In this document: piece after piece, positions 1 to 7,223 of the stretch
How the letters are laid out: each line of letters begins with the position of its first letter
How positions within the stretch are numbered: position 1 is the first letter of the stretch
From: Clostridiales bacterium UBA6468
GTDB lineage: Bacteria; Bacillota; Clostridia; Oscillospirales; Oscillospiraceae
Length of the DNA: 34,767 nt
Direction: 5' to 3'
NCBI GenBank assembly: GCA_002436765.1
Contig: DJNI01000033.1
Coordinates: 209-34,975, forward strand
Notes under the pieces: generated by a model
The model's database searches: none
Seen by the model: the letters and a program-made list of their open reading frames with translations, nothing else
What the model was told of the DNA's origin: nothing
Made by a program: the position numbers and the translations under genes

Positions 1-633
1 GACGGCAATGTGCTGCGGGTCTTCTCCCGGCTGACGGACGATCCGTCGCCCATCGACTTGCCCGCCGTGAAAGCCGGCGTCCGGGAAGCGCTTGCCGCCA
101 TTTATCCGAAAGAGGCCGGTGACTTCACCCAGGCGCTGATGGAGCTGGGTGCCACCCTCTGCGGCCCCAACCGGAAGCCGGAATGTGAAATCTGCCCCTG
201 TCGGGAGATTTGCCTCGGATATCAGCACGGCACAGCGGAAGCTCTCCCCGTCAAGTCTCCCAAGGGGGAGCGGCGGCAGGAGGACAGAACGGTATTCATT
301 CTGCAATGCGACGGGAAATATGCTCTGGAAAAGCGTCCGGACAAGGGGCTTCTCGCGGGGCTGTGGCAATTCCCCAACGTGGCCGGGCATCTGAATACGG
401 CTCAGGCACTGGCCGAGGTGGAACGGATGGGGCTTCGTCCCCGGGAAATTCAGCGGGAGGTTTCAAGAAAACATATTTTCACCCACATTCAGTGGAATAT
501 GAAGGGAATTTATCTGGAGGTTGCCGAAGCGTCCGGCGATTTTTCCTGGTTCACGGCAGAGCAGATCAACGCCCAGGCGGCGCTGCCCACGGCATTCCGC
601 CGGTTTTTGGAGGAGAAAGAGAGCAATGTTTGA
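1..633 (+). CDS. mutY: A/G-specific adenine DNA glycosylase, C-terminal part (5' end outside window)
   Basis: MutY removes adenine mispaired with 8-oxoguanine in base-excision repair. The frame is open from base 1, so the catalytic helix-hairpin-helix core lies mostly upstream; about 210 residues are visible. They begin with DGNVLRVFSRL, the conserved stretch around the MutY core. Next comes an iron-sulfur cluster loop with cysteines spaced C-x7-C-x2-C-x5-C (bases about 160-222). The C-terminal NUDIX-like domain that reads 8-oxoG follows, with EKRPDKGLLAGLWQFPN at about bases 328-378. The stop overlaps the next gene by 8 bases, indicating translational coupling with the PHP phosphatase. Family assignment is firm; only the start is missing. 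Confidence 0.93.
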   Translation, partial: DGNVLRVFSRLTDDPSPIDLPAVKAGVREALAAIYPKEAGDFTQALMELGATLCGPNRKPECEICPCREICLGYQHGTAEALPVKSPKGERRQEDRTVFILQCDGKYALEKRPDKGLLAGLWQFPNVAGHLNTAQALAEVERMGLRPREIQREVSRKHIFTHIQWNMKGIYLEVAEASGDFSWFTAEQINAQAALPTAFRRFLEEKESNV

Positions 634-1411
634 TTTCCACATGCATTCCCGGGTTTCCTTTGACGGCCACGACACCGGCCGCGCCATGGCGCAGGCGGCG
701 CTGGACGCCGGGCTGAAGGAAGTTTGCTTCACCGACCATCTGGACTACGACCCCACCGGGCAGATGGGCGACCTGACCTTCCGCACGGAGGACTACAACG
801 GGGAATATGACCATCTGGCGCTGCCCGGGCTGACCATCCGGCGGGGCGTGGAATTCGGACTTGTCCGGGACAATCAGGCGCAGTTCCGGAAAGACCTTGC
901 CCGGCGTCCCTTTGATTTTGTTCTCGGCTCCATCCATTTCGTGGACGGGCTTGACGTGTATTTTGAGCCGTTCTGGCGTGGGAAGACCGTTTATCAGGTG
1001 GAGCAGCGGTATCTGGAGGAAACCCTGGCCTGCGTGCAGGTTCACGAGGATTTCGACGTGCTGGCGCACCTGACCTATATCAGCAAGCCCCCCTGCCACC
1101 CCACCCACGCGCCTCTGTCCTATGCCGCCCATAAGGAGGTCATCGACGAAATTCTCCGGGTTCTGGCCGAAAAGGGTAAGGGACTGGAAATGAACACCAG
1201 CGGCGTTGACCGCTGCGGCGATTTTCTCCCCTCCGCCGACATGTTCCGGCGCTTCCGGGAGATGGGCGGCGAGATCGTCACCGTGGGCTCCGACGCCCAC
1301 CGCTGCAACCGGGTGGGTCAGTACACCTTCCGTGCCTGTGACATTCTGAAGGATATTTTCGGGTACGTCTGTACCTTTGAAAACCGGCAGCCGGTTTTTC
1401 ATAAGCTGTGA
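626..1411 (+). CDS. hisJ: Histidinol-phosphatase family PHP-domain metallohydrolase
   Basis: This 261-residue protein has the polymerase and histidinol phosphatase (PHP) fold, a metal-dependent phosphoesterase. The N-terminal HMH metal motif is at residues 5-7. Further likely metal ligands lie in FTDHLD, the GVEFGL glutamate, LGSIHF, LAHLTY and the C-terminal GSDAH. HisJ-type enzymes convert histidinol phosphate to histidinol in histidine synthesis. No other his gene is in the window, so the substrate could be another phosphate ester. The ATG at 626 follows an AGGAG 10 bases upstream and gives the conserved MFDFHMH start. It overlaps mutY by 8 bases, so the two are probably co-translated. Confidence 0.85.
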   Translation: MFDFHMHSRVSFDGHDTGRAMAQAALDAGLKEVCFTDHLDYDPTGQMGDLTFRTEDYNGEYDHLALPGLTIRRGVEFGLVRDNQAQFRKDLARRPFDFVLGSIHFVDGLDVYFEPFWRGKTVYQVEQRYLEETLACVQVHEDFDVLAHLTYISKPPCHPTHAPLSYAAHKEVIDEILRVLAEKGKGLEMNTSGVDRCGDFLPSADMFRRFREMGGEIVTVGSDAHRCNRVGQYTFRACDILKDIFGYVCTFENRQPVFHKL

Positions 1412-1422
1412 TATGAGCGCAA

Positions 1423-1450
1423 AACGCCCCGGGCATCTGCCCGGGGCGTT
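1423..1450. terminator. Bidirectional intrinsic terminator between hisJ-like gene and CPBP gene
   Basis: A perfect 12-base-pair GC-rich stem (1423-1434 with 1439-1450) has a 4-base loop. The leftward strand continues into a T-run (complement of 1421-1424), so it best serves the leftward CPBP gene. It also lies just past the hisJ stop. Confidence 0.85.
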
Positions 1451-1460
1451 CGGCTTCCCA

Positions 1461-2312
1461 TCAAAGCGTCCTGCCTGCTTTCTTTTCCGACCGGAGCATG
1501 GCTAACGCCATACCGGCCACAATTATGTATCCCGCCAGTGAAATGGCGGATGCCTCGACGCCGAATTCACCACCCGTAACCGCAAACAATTGGGAGTCAA
1601 GGACGTACGTCATTACGGAATAGGCATCCGCCTTTTCCCCGATGGCCAGCCCTCCGCCGATCATAACCACATTCCAGACGGCGTGTACCATCCCGCTGTT
1701 CCAAACGGAGCCGCTTTCGACTGCAATCAAGGAAAACATGATGCCCACCATCGTACCGGCAAGAATGACCAGCAGGCAGCTGCCTACCGAAAAATCCATC
1801 CCCAGAATATGCACAAAACCAAACGCTATTGAGGGGACGATAACCGCCGCCGTAAGGTTCCATTTTTTCTTTAGGACATTCAGAATAATACCTCGGAATA
1901 CCATCTCTTCAACGAACCCGGCCGCGATTCCGGTAAACGCGATGCCCGCGCTTAATGTATCAAAAATCTGCGTTCCGCTCATATGGGAAGAAACATACCG
2001 ACCGCCAAACGCCAGAAGGTAGATCCCTTTGACAGTGACCGGCAATAATACGGCTATCAGAATCCATCTTTTTTTGACGGCAAATTCCGGCATTCCCAGC
2101 TCTGCCATGGGCAGCTTCACGATTTTAGCGGCAAAAACTTTCAGAAGAACATACGCCAATCCGGCATATAAGGCTCCCGCAATGATATTGCGGACACCGG
2201 ACGGAACCTTTATCATGCCAAACGCGCATGCAATGCCCTGGGCGATAAGCTGTGAAACAAGTAAAATAAAGATCGCGGTAAACGAATCACCGATTGCTTT
2301 CTTTGTACTCAT
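1461..2312 (-). CDS. CPBP family intramembrane glutamic endopeptidase (Abi/CAAX-like)
   Basis: This is a 283-residue polytopic membrane protein with several hydrophobic segments. It carries the three CPBP motifs: EEMVFR at residues 135-140 (EExxxR), a histidine in FGFVH at 168, and HAVWN at 210-214 (HxxxN). These form the intramembrane protease site of the Rce1/CPBP superfamily. Bacterial members are linked to bacteriocin self-immunity, peptide processing or signalling; the substrate here is unknown. The ATG overlaps the stop of the upstream lipoprotein gene as ATGA, with a GAGGTGG ribosome site inside that gene, so the two are translationally coupled. The region is AT-richer by eye than its neighbours, possibly an acquired module. 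Confidence 0.85.
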   Translation of the reverse strand: MSTKKAIGDSFTAIFILLVSQLIAQGIACAFGMIKVPSGVRNIIAGALYAGLAYVLLKVFAAKIVKLPMAELGMPEFAVKKRWILIAVLLPVTVKGIYLLAFGGRYVSSHMSGTQIFDTLSAGIAFTGIAAGFVEEMVFRGIILNVLKKKWNLTAAVIVPSIAFGFVHILGMDFSVGSCLLVILAGTMVGIMFSLIAVESGSVWNSGMVHAVWNVVMIGGGLAIGEKADAYSVMTYVLDSQLFAVTGGEFGVEASAISLAGYIIVAGMALAMLRSEKKAGRTL

Positions 2313-2887
2313 TTTGTATCCACCTCTTCATCAGATACCGTAAGGGTAACGGCGATTCCCGCATTGCATTCGGCATTTCTGAAATCGTCCGTTATCTCCA
2401 TAACGCGCATGCTGTCCGCAGTTGTTCCGATTCTGACCCAAAGGGGTATTTCTTTATTCAGCTCGATCGGTATCTCCCGGTCAATTCTTGTCCCGCCAAT
2501 CCCTGTGGATTCGTCAAATGGCGTGTCTACAAACGGGAAGCTGTACTTGACATGGCCGTTTTCATCGATGGTATATAGATCACAGCCTGTTTCCGTCAGT
2601 CTCACGGCTATTTTTCCAGTTAAATGGTCAACATTTCCGGCCGTTGTTCCATCTTCGACCCATTCACCGTCATGATAGGCCCAAATCGATACTGCATAGG
2701 ATTTCGCAGTTTCATCAAAGGATATATCGAAGAACTGGATTTCATCATCAAACAGACTGAGGACTTCCCGTGTTTCCTCCGAAAAATCACTTGGCTTTAT
2801 GCACATCGCAGACTGCTTATTTTGTGAACACGCGCATAATGTAAAAATGAGCAATCCCGCAAGCAGCATACATTTTATTTTCTTCAT
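2309..2887 (-). CDS. Predicted secreted lipoprotein, function unknown
   Basis: This 192-residue protein begins with a short basic n-region and a hydrophobic segment, ending in lipobox LCAC with the lipidated cysteine at residue 20. It is therefore expected on the outer face of the membrane. The mature part is hydrophilic with many acidic and aromatic residues; I do not recognise a family. The ATG at 2887 is chosen because AAGGAGG lies 6 bases upstream and because the signal peptide starts there. It is the first gene of a two-gene operon with the CPBP protease, which might process it or a peptide it binds (inference). Confidence 0.8.
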   Translation of the reverse strand: MKKIKCMLLAGLLIFTLCACSQNKQSAMCIKPSDFSEETREVLSLFDDEIQFFDISFDETAKSYAVSIWAYHDGEWVEDGTTAGNVDHLTGKIAVRLTETGCDLYTIDENGHVKYSFPFVDTPFDESTGIGGTRIDREIPIELNKEIPLWVRIGTTADSMRVMEITDDFRNAECNAGIAVTLTVSDEEVDTK

Positions 2888-2923
2888 ATTGCGTTCCTCC
2901 TTATGTTCGCAGCAGTCTGTTCC

Positions 2924-2952
2924 ACTATACCATATATCCGCAAAAATTTCAA
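2924..2952 (-). promoter_or_regulatory. Sigma-A promoter of lipoprotein-CPBP operon
   Basis: On the complementary strand, TTGAAA (2947-2952) is separated by 17 bases from TATAGT (2924-2929). The start codon lies 37 bases beyond the -10 box. Confidence 0.75.
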
Positions 2953-3027
2953 CAGCAGCCACGGCACTCAGCCTAATCGTGATGGGGATGTAAACCGCAA
3001 ATCAACCAATAAGTGCGCAATAAGTGG

Positions 3028-3056
3028 TGGACGCAACTGCATAAATCTGGTAAAAT
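3028..3056 (+). promoter_or_regulatory. Probable promoter of the XRE regulator gene
   Basis: TGGACG (3028-3033) and TAAAAT (3051-3056) are 17 bases apart. The -35 box is imperfect, so the call is moderate. It lies about 75 bases from the divergent lipoprotein promoter. Confidence 0.5.
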
Positions 3057-3085
3057 GGGAGCATCAACCGTAGGAGGATCAGGCA

Positions 3086-3457
3086 ATGAGGCTTTCTCTG
3101 TTTGCAGAAATTTTCAACATGCTGCTCATGACCGTTATACTCGGCTTTGCAGGTTACCTTCTGGTGCTGATCGTGAAAGCGCTGAAGAAATACATTGGCT
3201 CCAAGGAAGTACGGGAAGAAAAAAGCGTCATTCAGCGATCATTGGGAGAGGAACTGAAAGCGCAGAGACTTCGCTGCAAAATGACACAGGAATTTGTGGC
3301 GGACGCGCTGGGCGTCAGCCGGCAGGCCGTGTCCAAATGGGAGAACGGAGCGGTTGACCCCAGTACGTCAAATTTGCTGGCGCTTGCGAAGCTCTACGGG
3401 ATATCCGCAGAAGAACTTCTGAAAAGTGTTGCCCATTCAAAGGATAGGGGAGACTAA
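3086..3457 (+). CDS. Membrane-anchored XRE-family helix-turn-helix regulator
   Basis: This 123-residue protein has an N-terminal hydrophobic helix (about residues 8-32) followed by basic residues that should stay in the cytoplasm. The helix-turn-helix domain at about 54-112 reads LGEELKAQRLRCKMTQEFVA and then LGVSRQAVSKWENG, typical of Cro/C1-type DNA-binding proteins. Having the membrane segment before the DNA-binding domain at such a short length is less usual than a soluble XRE repressor. The ATG at 3086 follows GTAGGAGG with 7-base spacing. It is divergent from the lipoprotein-CPBP operon across about 200 bases and may regulate it or itself (inference). Confidence 0.85.
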   Translation: MRLSLFAEIFNMLLMTVILGFAGYLLVLIVKALKKYIGSKEVREEKSVIQRSLGEELKAQRLRCKMTQEFVADALGVSRQAVSKWENGAVDPSTSNLLALAKLYGISAEELLKSVAHSKDRGD

Positions 3458-3478
3458 GCAAATCAGGAACCAAATTAA

Positions 3479-3518
3479 CAGCCACGGCAGGAAACCCGCC
3501 GTGGCTGCTAATCTTTTT
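3479..3518. terminator. Shared intrinsic terminator of XRE gene and ATP-grasp operon
   Basis: A 10-base-pair stem (3479-3488 with 3498-3507) is followed on the plus strand by a T-rich stretch near 3512-3518. The other side is A-rich, so it can act in both directions between these convergent genes. Confidence 0.75.
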
Positions 3519-4713
3519 ATCCCTCGTAGGTCGCGGCCATGTCTTCGTAGAAGGCCATCATTTCTTCTTCGGTGTCGAAATTGGCTACGTACATCTGGTT
3601 TGCCATGGCGCCGGAGAGGGCGTCGGGGATGCGTCCCCGCATGACCATTTTGCTGCCGTACTTCGTCATGATCTCGTAGTCGTCCAGCTTGTAGCGCCGT
3701 CCGTCCCGGCGGCCGTAGAAGGCGCAGAAGTGATGCGCGCCGATGGGTTTGGTGTTGCAGTCGAAGGCTACCATGTCCGCCCAGATCTTGTACACGTCGG
3801 TCTCCTGGGAGTAGTTGTACATCTCGGGGGTGTAGCCGCCGGAGGGGCGCATGTTGACCTCCAGACCGATCACGTCCCCCTTTTTGCCCAGCCCCGCCTG
3901 ATCTTCGTTCAGGACGAAGAATTCCAGATGGACGAAGCGGCTCCTGACGCCGAAGGCTTTCACGGTGGCAAGTCCGGCCTTGCGGATCTTCTCCGGCAGC
4001 TCCTTCACCAGATAATATACGGAATCTCCCTGGGTGTTCACGATGTCCATGATGGACAGGGGCGTGATGTTGCCGGACTCGAACAGCATCTGTCCCTTGG
4101 AATCCACGATGCCGTCGAAGGTCTGGACATAGCCGTTGACAAACTCCTCCATGATGTACACGGCGTCGTCCTTATTGCCGATGAACCACCGGACGTCATC
4201 ATCGGATTGCAGCTTGTAGGTGTTGCAGGCGCCCACGCCGCTGTCCGGCTTGACCACCACGGGATAACCCACGGTGTGGGCAAATTCCAGCGCGTCCTCC
4301 AGCCCCTCCACCAGATGATACCGGGCGGTGGGGATACCGGCCTTGGCGTAATATTCTTTCATGCAGGACTTGAACTTGATCTTGTCCATCTCGTCCAGCT
4401 TGGGACCGGTGGTGATGTTGAACTCGGTGCGCAGCGCGGCGTCCTGCATCAGCCAGTACTCGTTGTTGCTTTCCAGCCAGTCGATCTTGCCGTATTTGTA
4501 GGTGAAGAAGGCGACGGCCTTGAACACCTCGTCATAGTTTTCCAGGCTGGAAACCTTATAGTATTCGTCCAGACTGTCACGCAGCTCCTGAAGCAGATCG
4601 TCATAGGGGCTGTCGCCGATGCCCAGCACCCGCATACCGTTATTTTTCAGCTCCCGGCAGAATTTCCAGTAGGTCATGGGGAAATTCGGGGAGATGAATA
4701 TGAAGTTCTTCAT
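3517..4713 (-). CDS. ATP-grasp domain ligase (carboxylate-amine ligase type), substrate unknown
   Basis: This 398-residue protein has an ATP-grasp architecture. The N-terminal substrate domain spans about residues 1-110. The nucleotide-binding lobe has GYPVVVKPDSGVGACNTYKL (149-168), and YIMEEFVNG (186-194) supplies the adenine-contact strand. The C-terminal lobe has HLEFFV (262-267) and the metal-binding LEVNMRPSGG (284-293). ATP-grasp enzymes join a carboxylate to an amine, or sometimes a thiol, through an acyl phosphate. The ATG at 4713 lies 8 bases after AAGGAG; the in-frame GTG nine bases upstream abuts that site and is less likely. It is the last gene of a three-gene operon with two esterases, 20 bases behind the second. 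Product unknown. Confidence 0.85.
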   Translation of the reverse strand: MKNFIFISPNFPMTYWKFCRELKNNGMRVLGIGDSPYDDLLQELRDSLDEYYKVSSLENYDEVFKAVAFFTYKYGKIDWLESNNEYWLMQDAALRTEFNITTGPKLDEMDKIKFKSCMKEYYAKAGIPTARYHLVEGLEDALEFAHTVGYPVVVKPDSGVGACNTYKLQSDDDVRWFIGNKDDAVYIMEEFVNGYVQTFDGIVDSKGQMLFESGNITPLSIMDIVNTQGDSVYYLVKELPEKIRKAGLATVKAFGVRSRFVHLEFFVLNEDQAGLGKKGDVIGLEVNMRPSGGYTPEMYNYSQETDVYKIWADMVAFDCNTKPIGAHHFCAFYGRRDGRRYKLDDYEIMTKYGSKMVMRGRIPDALSGAMANQMYVANFDTEEEMMAFYEDMAATYEG

Positions 4714-4733
4714 GTGTCTCACTCCTTATGTCT

Positions 4734-5486
4734 TTAGCCCAGAAACCAAGGCAGATAAGTCTGCACCATTTTGTACCACCACGGCCAGTCGTGGTCAACG
4801 TCATAGCCCCAGTATTCAAACCGGGTGTGGATGCCCTTCTGGCAGCAGACCGTGTCCAGCCAGCGGGTGGATTCCAGCAGCGGCTCCTCCCATGCGCCCT
4901 GACCGCAGACGATCAGGCTCTTCTGGCTGTTGTAGATGGCCTTGTAATAGTGGTCGTCGGGCATGTTCTGCAAATACAGGCAGGGGCAGTTGGCGTACAC
5001 CAGCTCATCGCAGTAGTCGCCGAAGAACTCCTTGTTGTCGTACAGGCCGGAGATGGCGAAGCAGCCGTCGAACAGGTCGGGACGGCGGTAGTAAAAATTG
5101 GCGGCGTGCATGGCGCCCATGGACGCGCCGAAGGTCATAATGCCCTGATCGTGTCTGTTGGCCATACCGGCGATATGTTTGATGTAAGGCACCAGTTCGT
5201 CTACCACGTAGTGGTACCACTTTTCGTGGTTCTCAATGCGCCGGCGGTTGTCCGCGCCTATGGCGGCCCAGCTTTCGTTATCAATGGTGTCGATGGAGAA
5301 GACCATGCACTTGCCGGACTCGATCCATGGCGCCCAGTAGTCCACCATTTTGAAGGACTCAAAATCCCAGAACCGCCCCGCCTGGCAGGGAATGAAGATC
5401 ACGGGCTTGCCGCAGCTGCCGTAGATTTTGAATTCCATGTCCCGGTTCAGCCAGCCGCTCCAATGCTTTTCGTAGCGAATTTCCAT
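4734..5486 (-). CDS. Alpha/beta-hydrolase fold esterase (esterase D-like), first paralogue
   Basis: This is a 250-residue predicted cytoplasmic serine hydrolase. The nucleophile elbow is GASMG at residues 120-124 with Ser122. A candidate catalytic His is His232 in YDVDHDWPWW, and a core strand reads KPVIFIPCQAGRFWDFESF (27-45). The body resembles the putative esterase family that includes enterobactin esterase-like proteins. There is no signal peptide. The ATG at 5486 follows GAGG with 8-base spacing, 25 bases after the stop of the other esterase gene. It differs clearly from that neighbour in sequence, so they are not a recent tandem duplication. Substrate unknown. Confidence 0.85.
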   Translation of the reverse strand: MEIRYEKHWSGWLNRDMEFKIYGSCGKPVIFIPCQAGRFWDFESFKMVDYWAPWIESGKCMVFSIDTIDNESWAAIGADNRRRIENHEKWYHYVVDELVPYIKHIAGMANRHDQGIMTFGASMGAMHAANFYYRRPDLFDGCFAISGLYDNKEFFGDYCDELVYANCPCLYLQNMPDDHYYKAIYNSQKSLIVCGQGAWEEPLLESTRWLDTVCCQKGIHTRFEYWGYDVDHDWPWWYKMVQTYLPWFLG

Positions 5487-5511
5487 ACGCTTTCCCTCGT
5501 TCTCTTTTATG

Positions 5512-6267
5512 TCAAAGTCCCAGACACTCCATAAAAATAGGGATCTGCTTTTCCCAGCTTGCCTCCGAGTGATTTCCCCCGGGGACGATGCGAAAGGTCA
5601 GATTGACCCCCTTGGTCAGCAGCAGATACGCCGCGGAGGGAATGACCGCCTGACTTGCCGCGTGGTTGGCCATTTCGTTTTCCCCGTAGTCCATGTAAAT
5701 GGTCGTATCCGGACGGATGCGTGCTTTGGCGATCAGCTCCATCACCTTTCCCGGCGCGACCCAAAGGCTGGGAGACAGGCAGGCTGCCCGCTGAAAAACG
5801 GAATTGTAGGCCGTCACGCCGTGCAGCGCCATCAGGCCGCCCATGGAGGAGCCCGCGAGAATGGTATTCCGCCGGTCGGGCAGGGTGCGGAAATGCTCGT
5901 CGATGTAGGGCTTCAGCTCGTTTACCATCCAGTTCATGGTGGTGCCGCCCTTGCCCTTGACCCTCCCCAGCTCGGCATTTTCAAAGGTCACGGGGGAATA
6001 CTCCGACAGCCGGCAGTTGCCCTGATGGTTGCACTCCACGCCCACGATGATCAGCTGCTTTCCGGAGCGCTCCATGTAGTCGTTCATGCCCCAGGACTTG
6101 CCGAAGGTCGCGTCCTCGTCGAAAAACACGTTGTGCCCGTCGAACATGTACATAACCGGATACCGCCGGTCGGGTTCTTCGTCGTAGCTTTCCGGAAGAT
6201 AGATGTACGCCCTGCGGGGGGTGTCCCCGGACAGCTTGGGAATGGTCACATCCCATTTGATAACCAT
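5512..6267 (-). CDS. Alpha/beta-hydrolase fold esterase (IroE/Fes-like putative esterase), second paralogue
   Basis: This 251-residue predicted serine hydrolase is the first gene of the operon. Visible motifs are YIYLPESYD and YPVMYMFDGHNVFF near the N-terminus, the nucleophile elbow GSSMG (139-143, Ser141), YMDYGENE around 191-198 with a candidate acid, and GGNHSEASW with candidate catalytic His233. This order is typical of the esterase D / enterochelin esterase-like family, which cleaves ester-linked acyl groups or siderophore esters. There is no signal peptide. The ATG at 6267 follows GGAGGA with good spacing. No siderophore synthesis genes are nearby, so the substrate is open. Confidence 0.87.
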   Translation of the reverse strand: MVIKWDVTIPKLSGDTPRRAYIYLPESYDEEPDRRYPVMYMFDGHNVFFDEDATFGKSWGMNDYMERSGKQLIIVGVECNHQGNCRLSEYSPVTFENAELGRVKGKGGTTMNWMVNELKPYIDEHFRTLPDRRNTILAGSSMGGLMALHGVTAYNSVFQRAACLSPSLWVAPGKVMELIAKARIRPDTTIYMDYGENEMANHAASQAVIPSAAYLLLTKGVNLTFRIVPGGNHSEASWEKQIPIFMECLGL

Positions 6268-6314
6268 TTGTCATTTCCTCCAATAATGAAGCCGTCTTTT
6301 ATTGCATATTGCCT

Positions 6315-6343
6315 AGTATACCGGATATTTTTCCGCTTGTCAA
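6315..6343 (-). promoter_or_regulatory. Near-consensus promoter of the esterase-esterase-ATP-grasp operon
   Basis: On the complementary strand, TTGACA (6338-6343), a 17-base spacer and TATACT (6315-6320) lie about 47 bases before the first start codon. Eleven of twelve bases match the sigma-A consensus, suggesting strong or constitutive expression. Confidence 0.88.
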
Positions 6344-6424
6344 CCGCCTGACGGGAAAAAGTGATTTTCTGGCAAAAACATTTGCACGCATCAAACGGAC
6401 ATTTATAAATTCTGCCATCACCGT

Positions 6425-6460
6425 AAAAAACCTGCCTTTCCGAGGAAAGGCAGGTTTTTT
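6425..6460 (-). terminator. Intrinsic terminator of the membrane protein gene at 6460-7146
   Basis: A 10-base-pair stem (6431-6440 with 6445-6454) with a 4-base loop is flanked by A6 on one side and T7 on the other. It immediately follows the stop of the leftward gene, ends in a T-run on that strand, and also insulates the downstream promoter. Confidence 0.92.
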
Positions 6461-7146
6461 TACAGGAAATCCGTGTTGTCCGTATCCTGGCTGTTATCAC
6501 ACCAGTTCGGTTCCGGAGGTATGCAGGCCGGTTCGGGACGTCTGGGAGGCATTCCGCCATCCTTGTTCCGGTTGAAGAACAGGAAGAACGGCTCCGTCAC
6601 GCCGAATACGATGCTCAGCACCAAAAACAGCACGCAGTTATTGGGATCCAGGGACTTGAAGATATCGTACAGCGCCATGTAATAGACCACTGCGTAAGCA
6701 ATGGCAACGCCCGCCAGAGGCAGCGCCAGACCGGCAACGCTCAGCACCGGCCCCAGGATCATGCCCAGCATGGCATCCTCGCTGACATTTCCCGCGGCGC
6801 CCACAACCGCCTGTACCAACGCCACGATCGCGCACGCAACGATCACTATGCTCAGCACGAAGGTGATGATGTTCAGCGTCAGCAGAACCTTCCGCTTGGA
6901 TTTGTTCTCTCCGTTGACCACATAGCGGTACTGGTCGGAAAGCGAACCCACGATCCACACGCTTGCCACGGGGATCCAGGCCAGCCACGGATGGTTCAGC
7001 CCCCGGCGCTTGGCGATGGTGTAAAGTGCCAACGCCCCCAGGACGTAGGTGGCAATGCCGATCAGCATCGTGGGAACGCCGCTGAAGATCCCGGACAGCA
7101 GTCCGCTGGCCAGGTCATCACTGATATACGAATACGTGTAGGTCAT
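6460..7146 (-). CDS. Unrecognised polytopic membrane protein with proline-rich tail
   Basis: This 228-residue protein has about five hydrophobic segments: roughly residues 15-45, 48-70 (broken by a basic loop IAKRRGLNHP), 88-115, 125-155 and 170-190. A hydrophilic C-terminal tail follows, rich in proline and charged or polar residues (GGMPPRRPEPACIPPEPNW). The central stretch LAWIPVASVWIVGSLSDQY resembles a conserved region I associate with uncharacterised membrane proteins of gut Clostridia; no function is known to me. The ATG at 7146 follows GGAGGG with 6-base spacing. It is monocistronic, with its own promoter and terminator. Confidence 0.8.
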   Translation of the reverse strand: MTYTYSYISDDLASGLLSGIFSGVPTMLIGIATYVLGALALYTIAKRRGLNHPWLAWIPVASVWIVGSLSDQYRYVVNGENKSKRKVLLTLNIITFVLSIVIVACAIVALVQAVVGAAGNVSEDAMLGMILGPVLSVAGLALPLAGVAIAYAVVYYMALYDIFKSLDPNNCVLFLVLSIVFGVTEPFFLFFNRNKDGGMPPRRPEPACIPPEPNWCDNSQDTDNTDFL

Positions 7147-7176
7147 GCAAAACCCTCCATTTCTTTCGGTGGGGAT

Positions 7177-7205
7177 ATTTTACCATACGGATACGTCAAA
7201 AGCAA
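7177..7205 (-). promoter_or_regulatory. Probable promoter of the membrane protein gene
   Basis: On the complementary strand, TTGCTT (7200-7205) and TAAAAT (7177-7182) are spaced 17 bases apart. The end of htpG lies just upstream. Confidence 0.6.
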
Positions 7206-7223
7206 CCCTTTTGTTTGCGGGCG

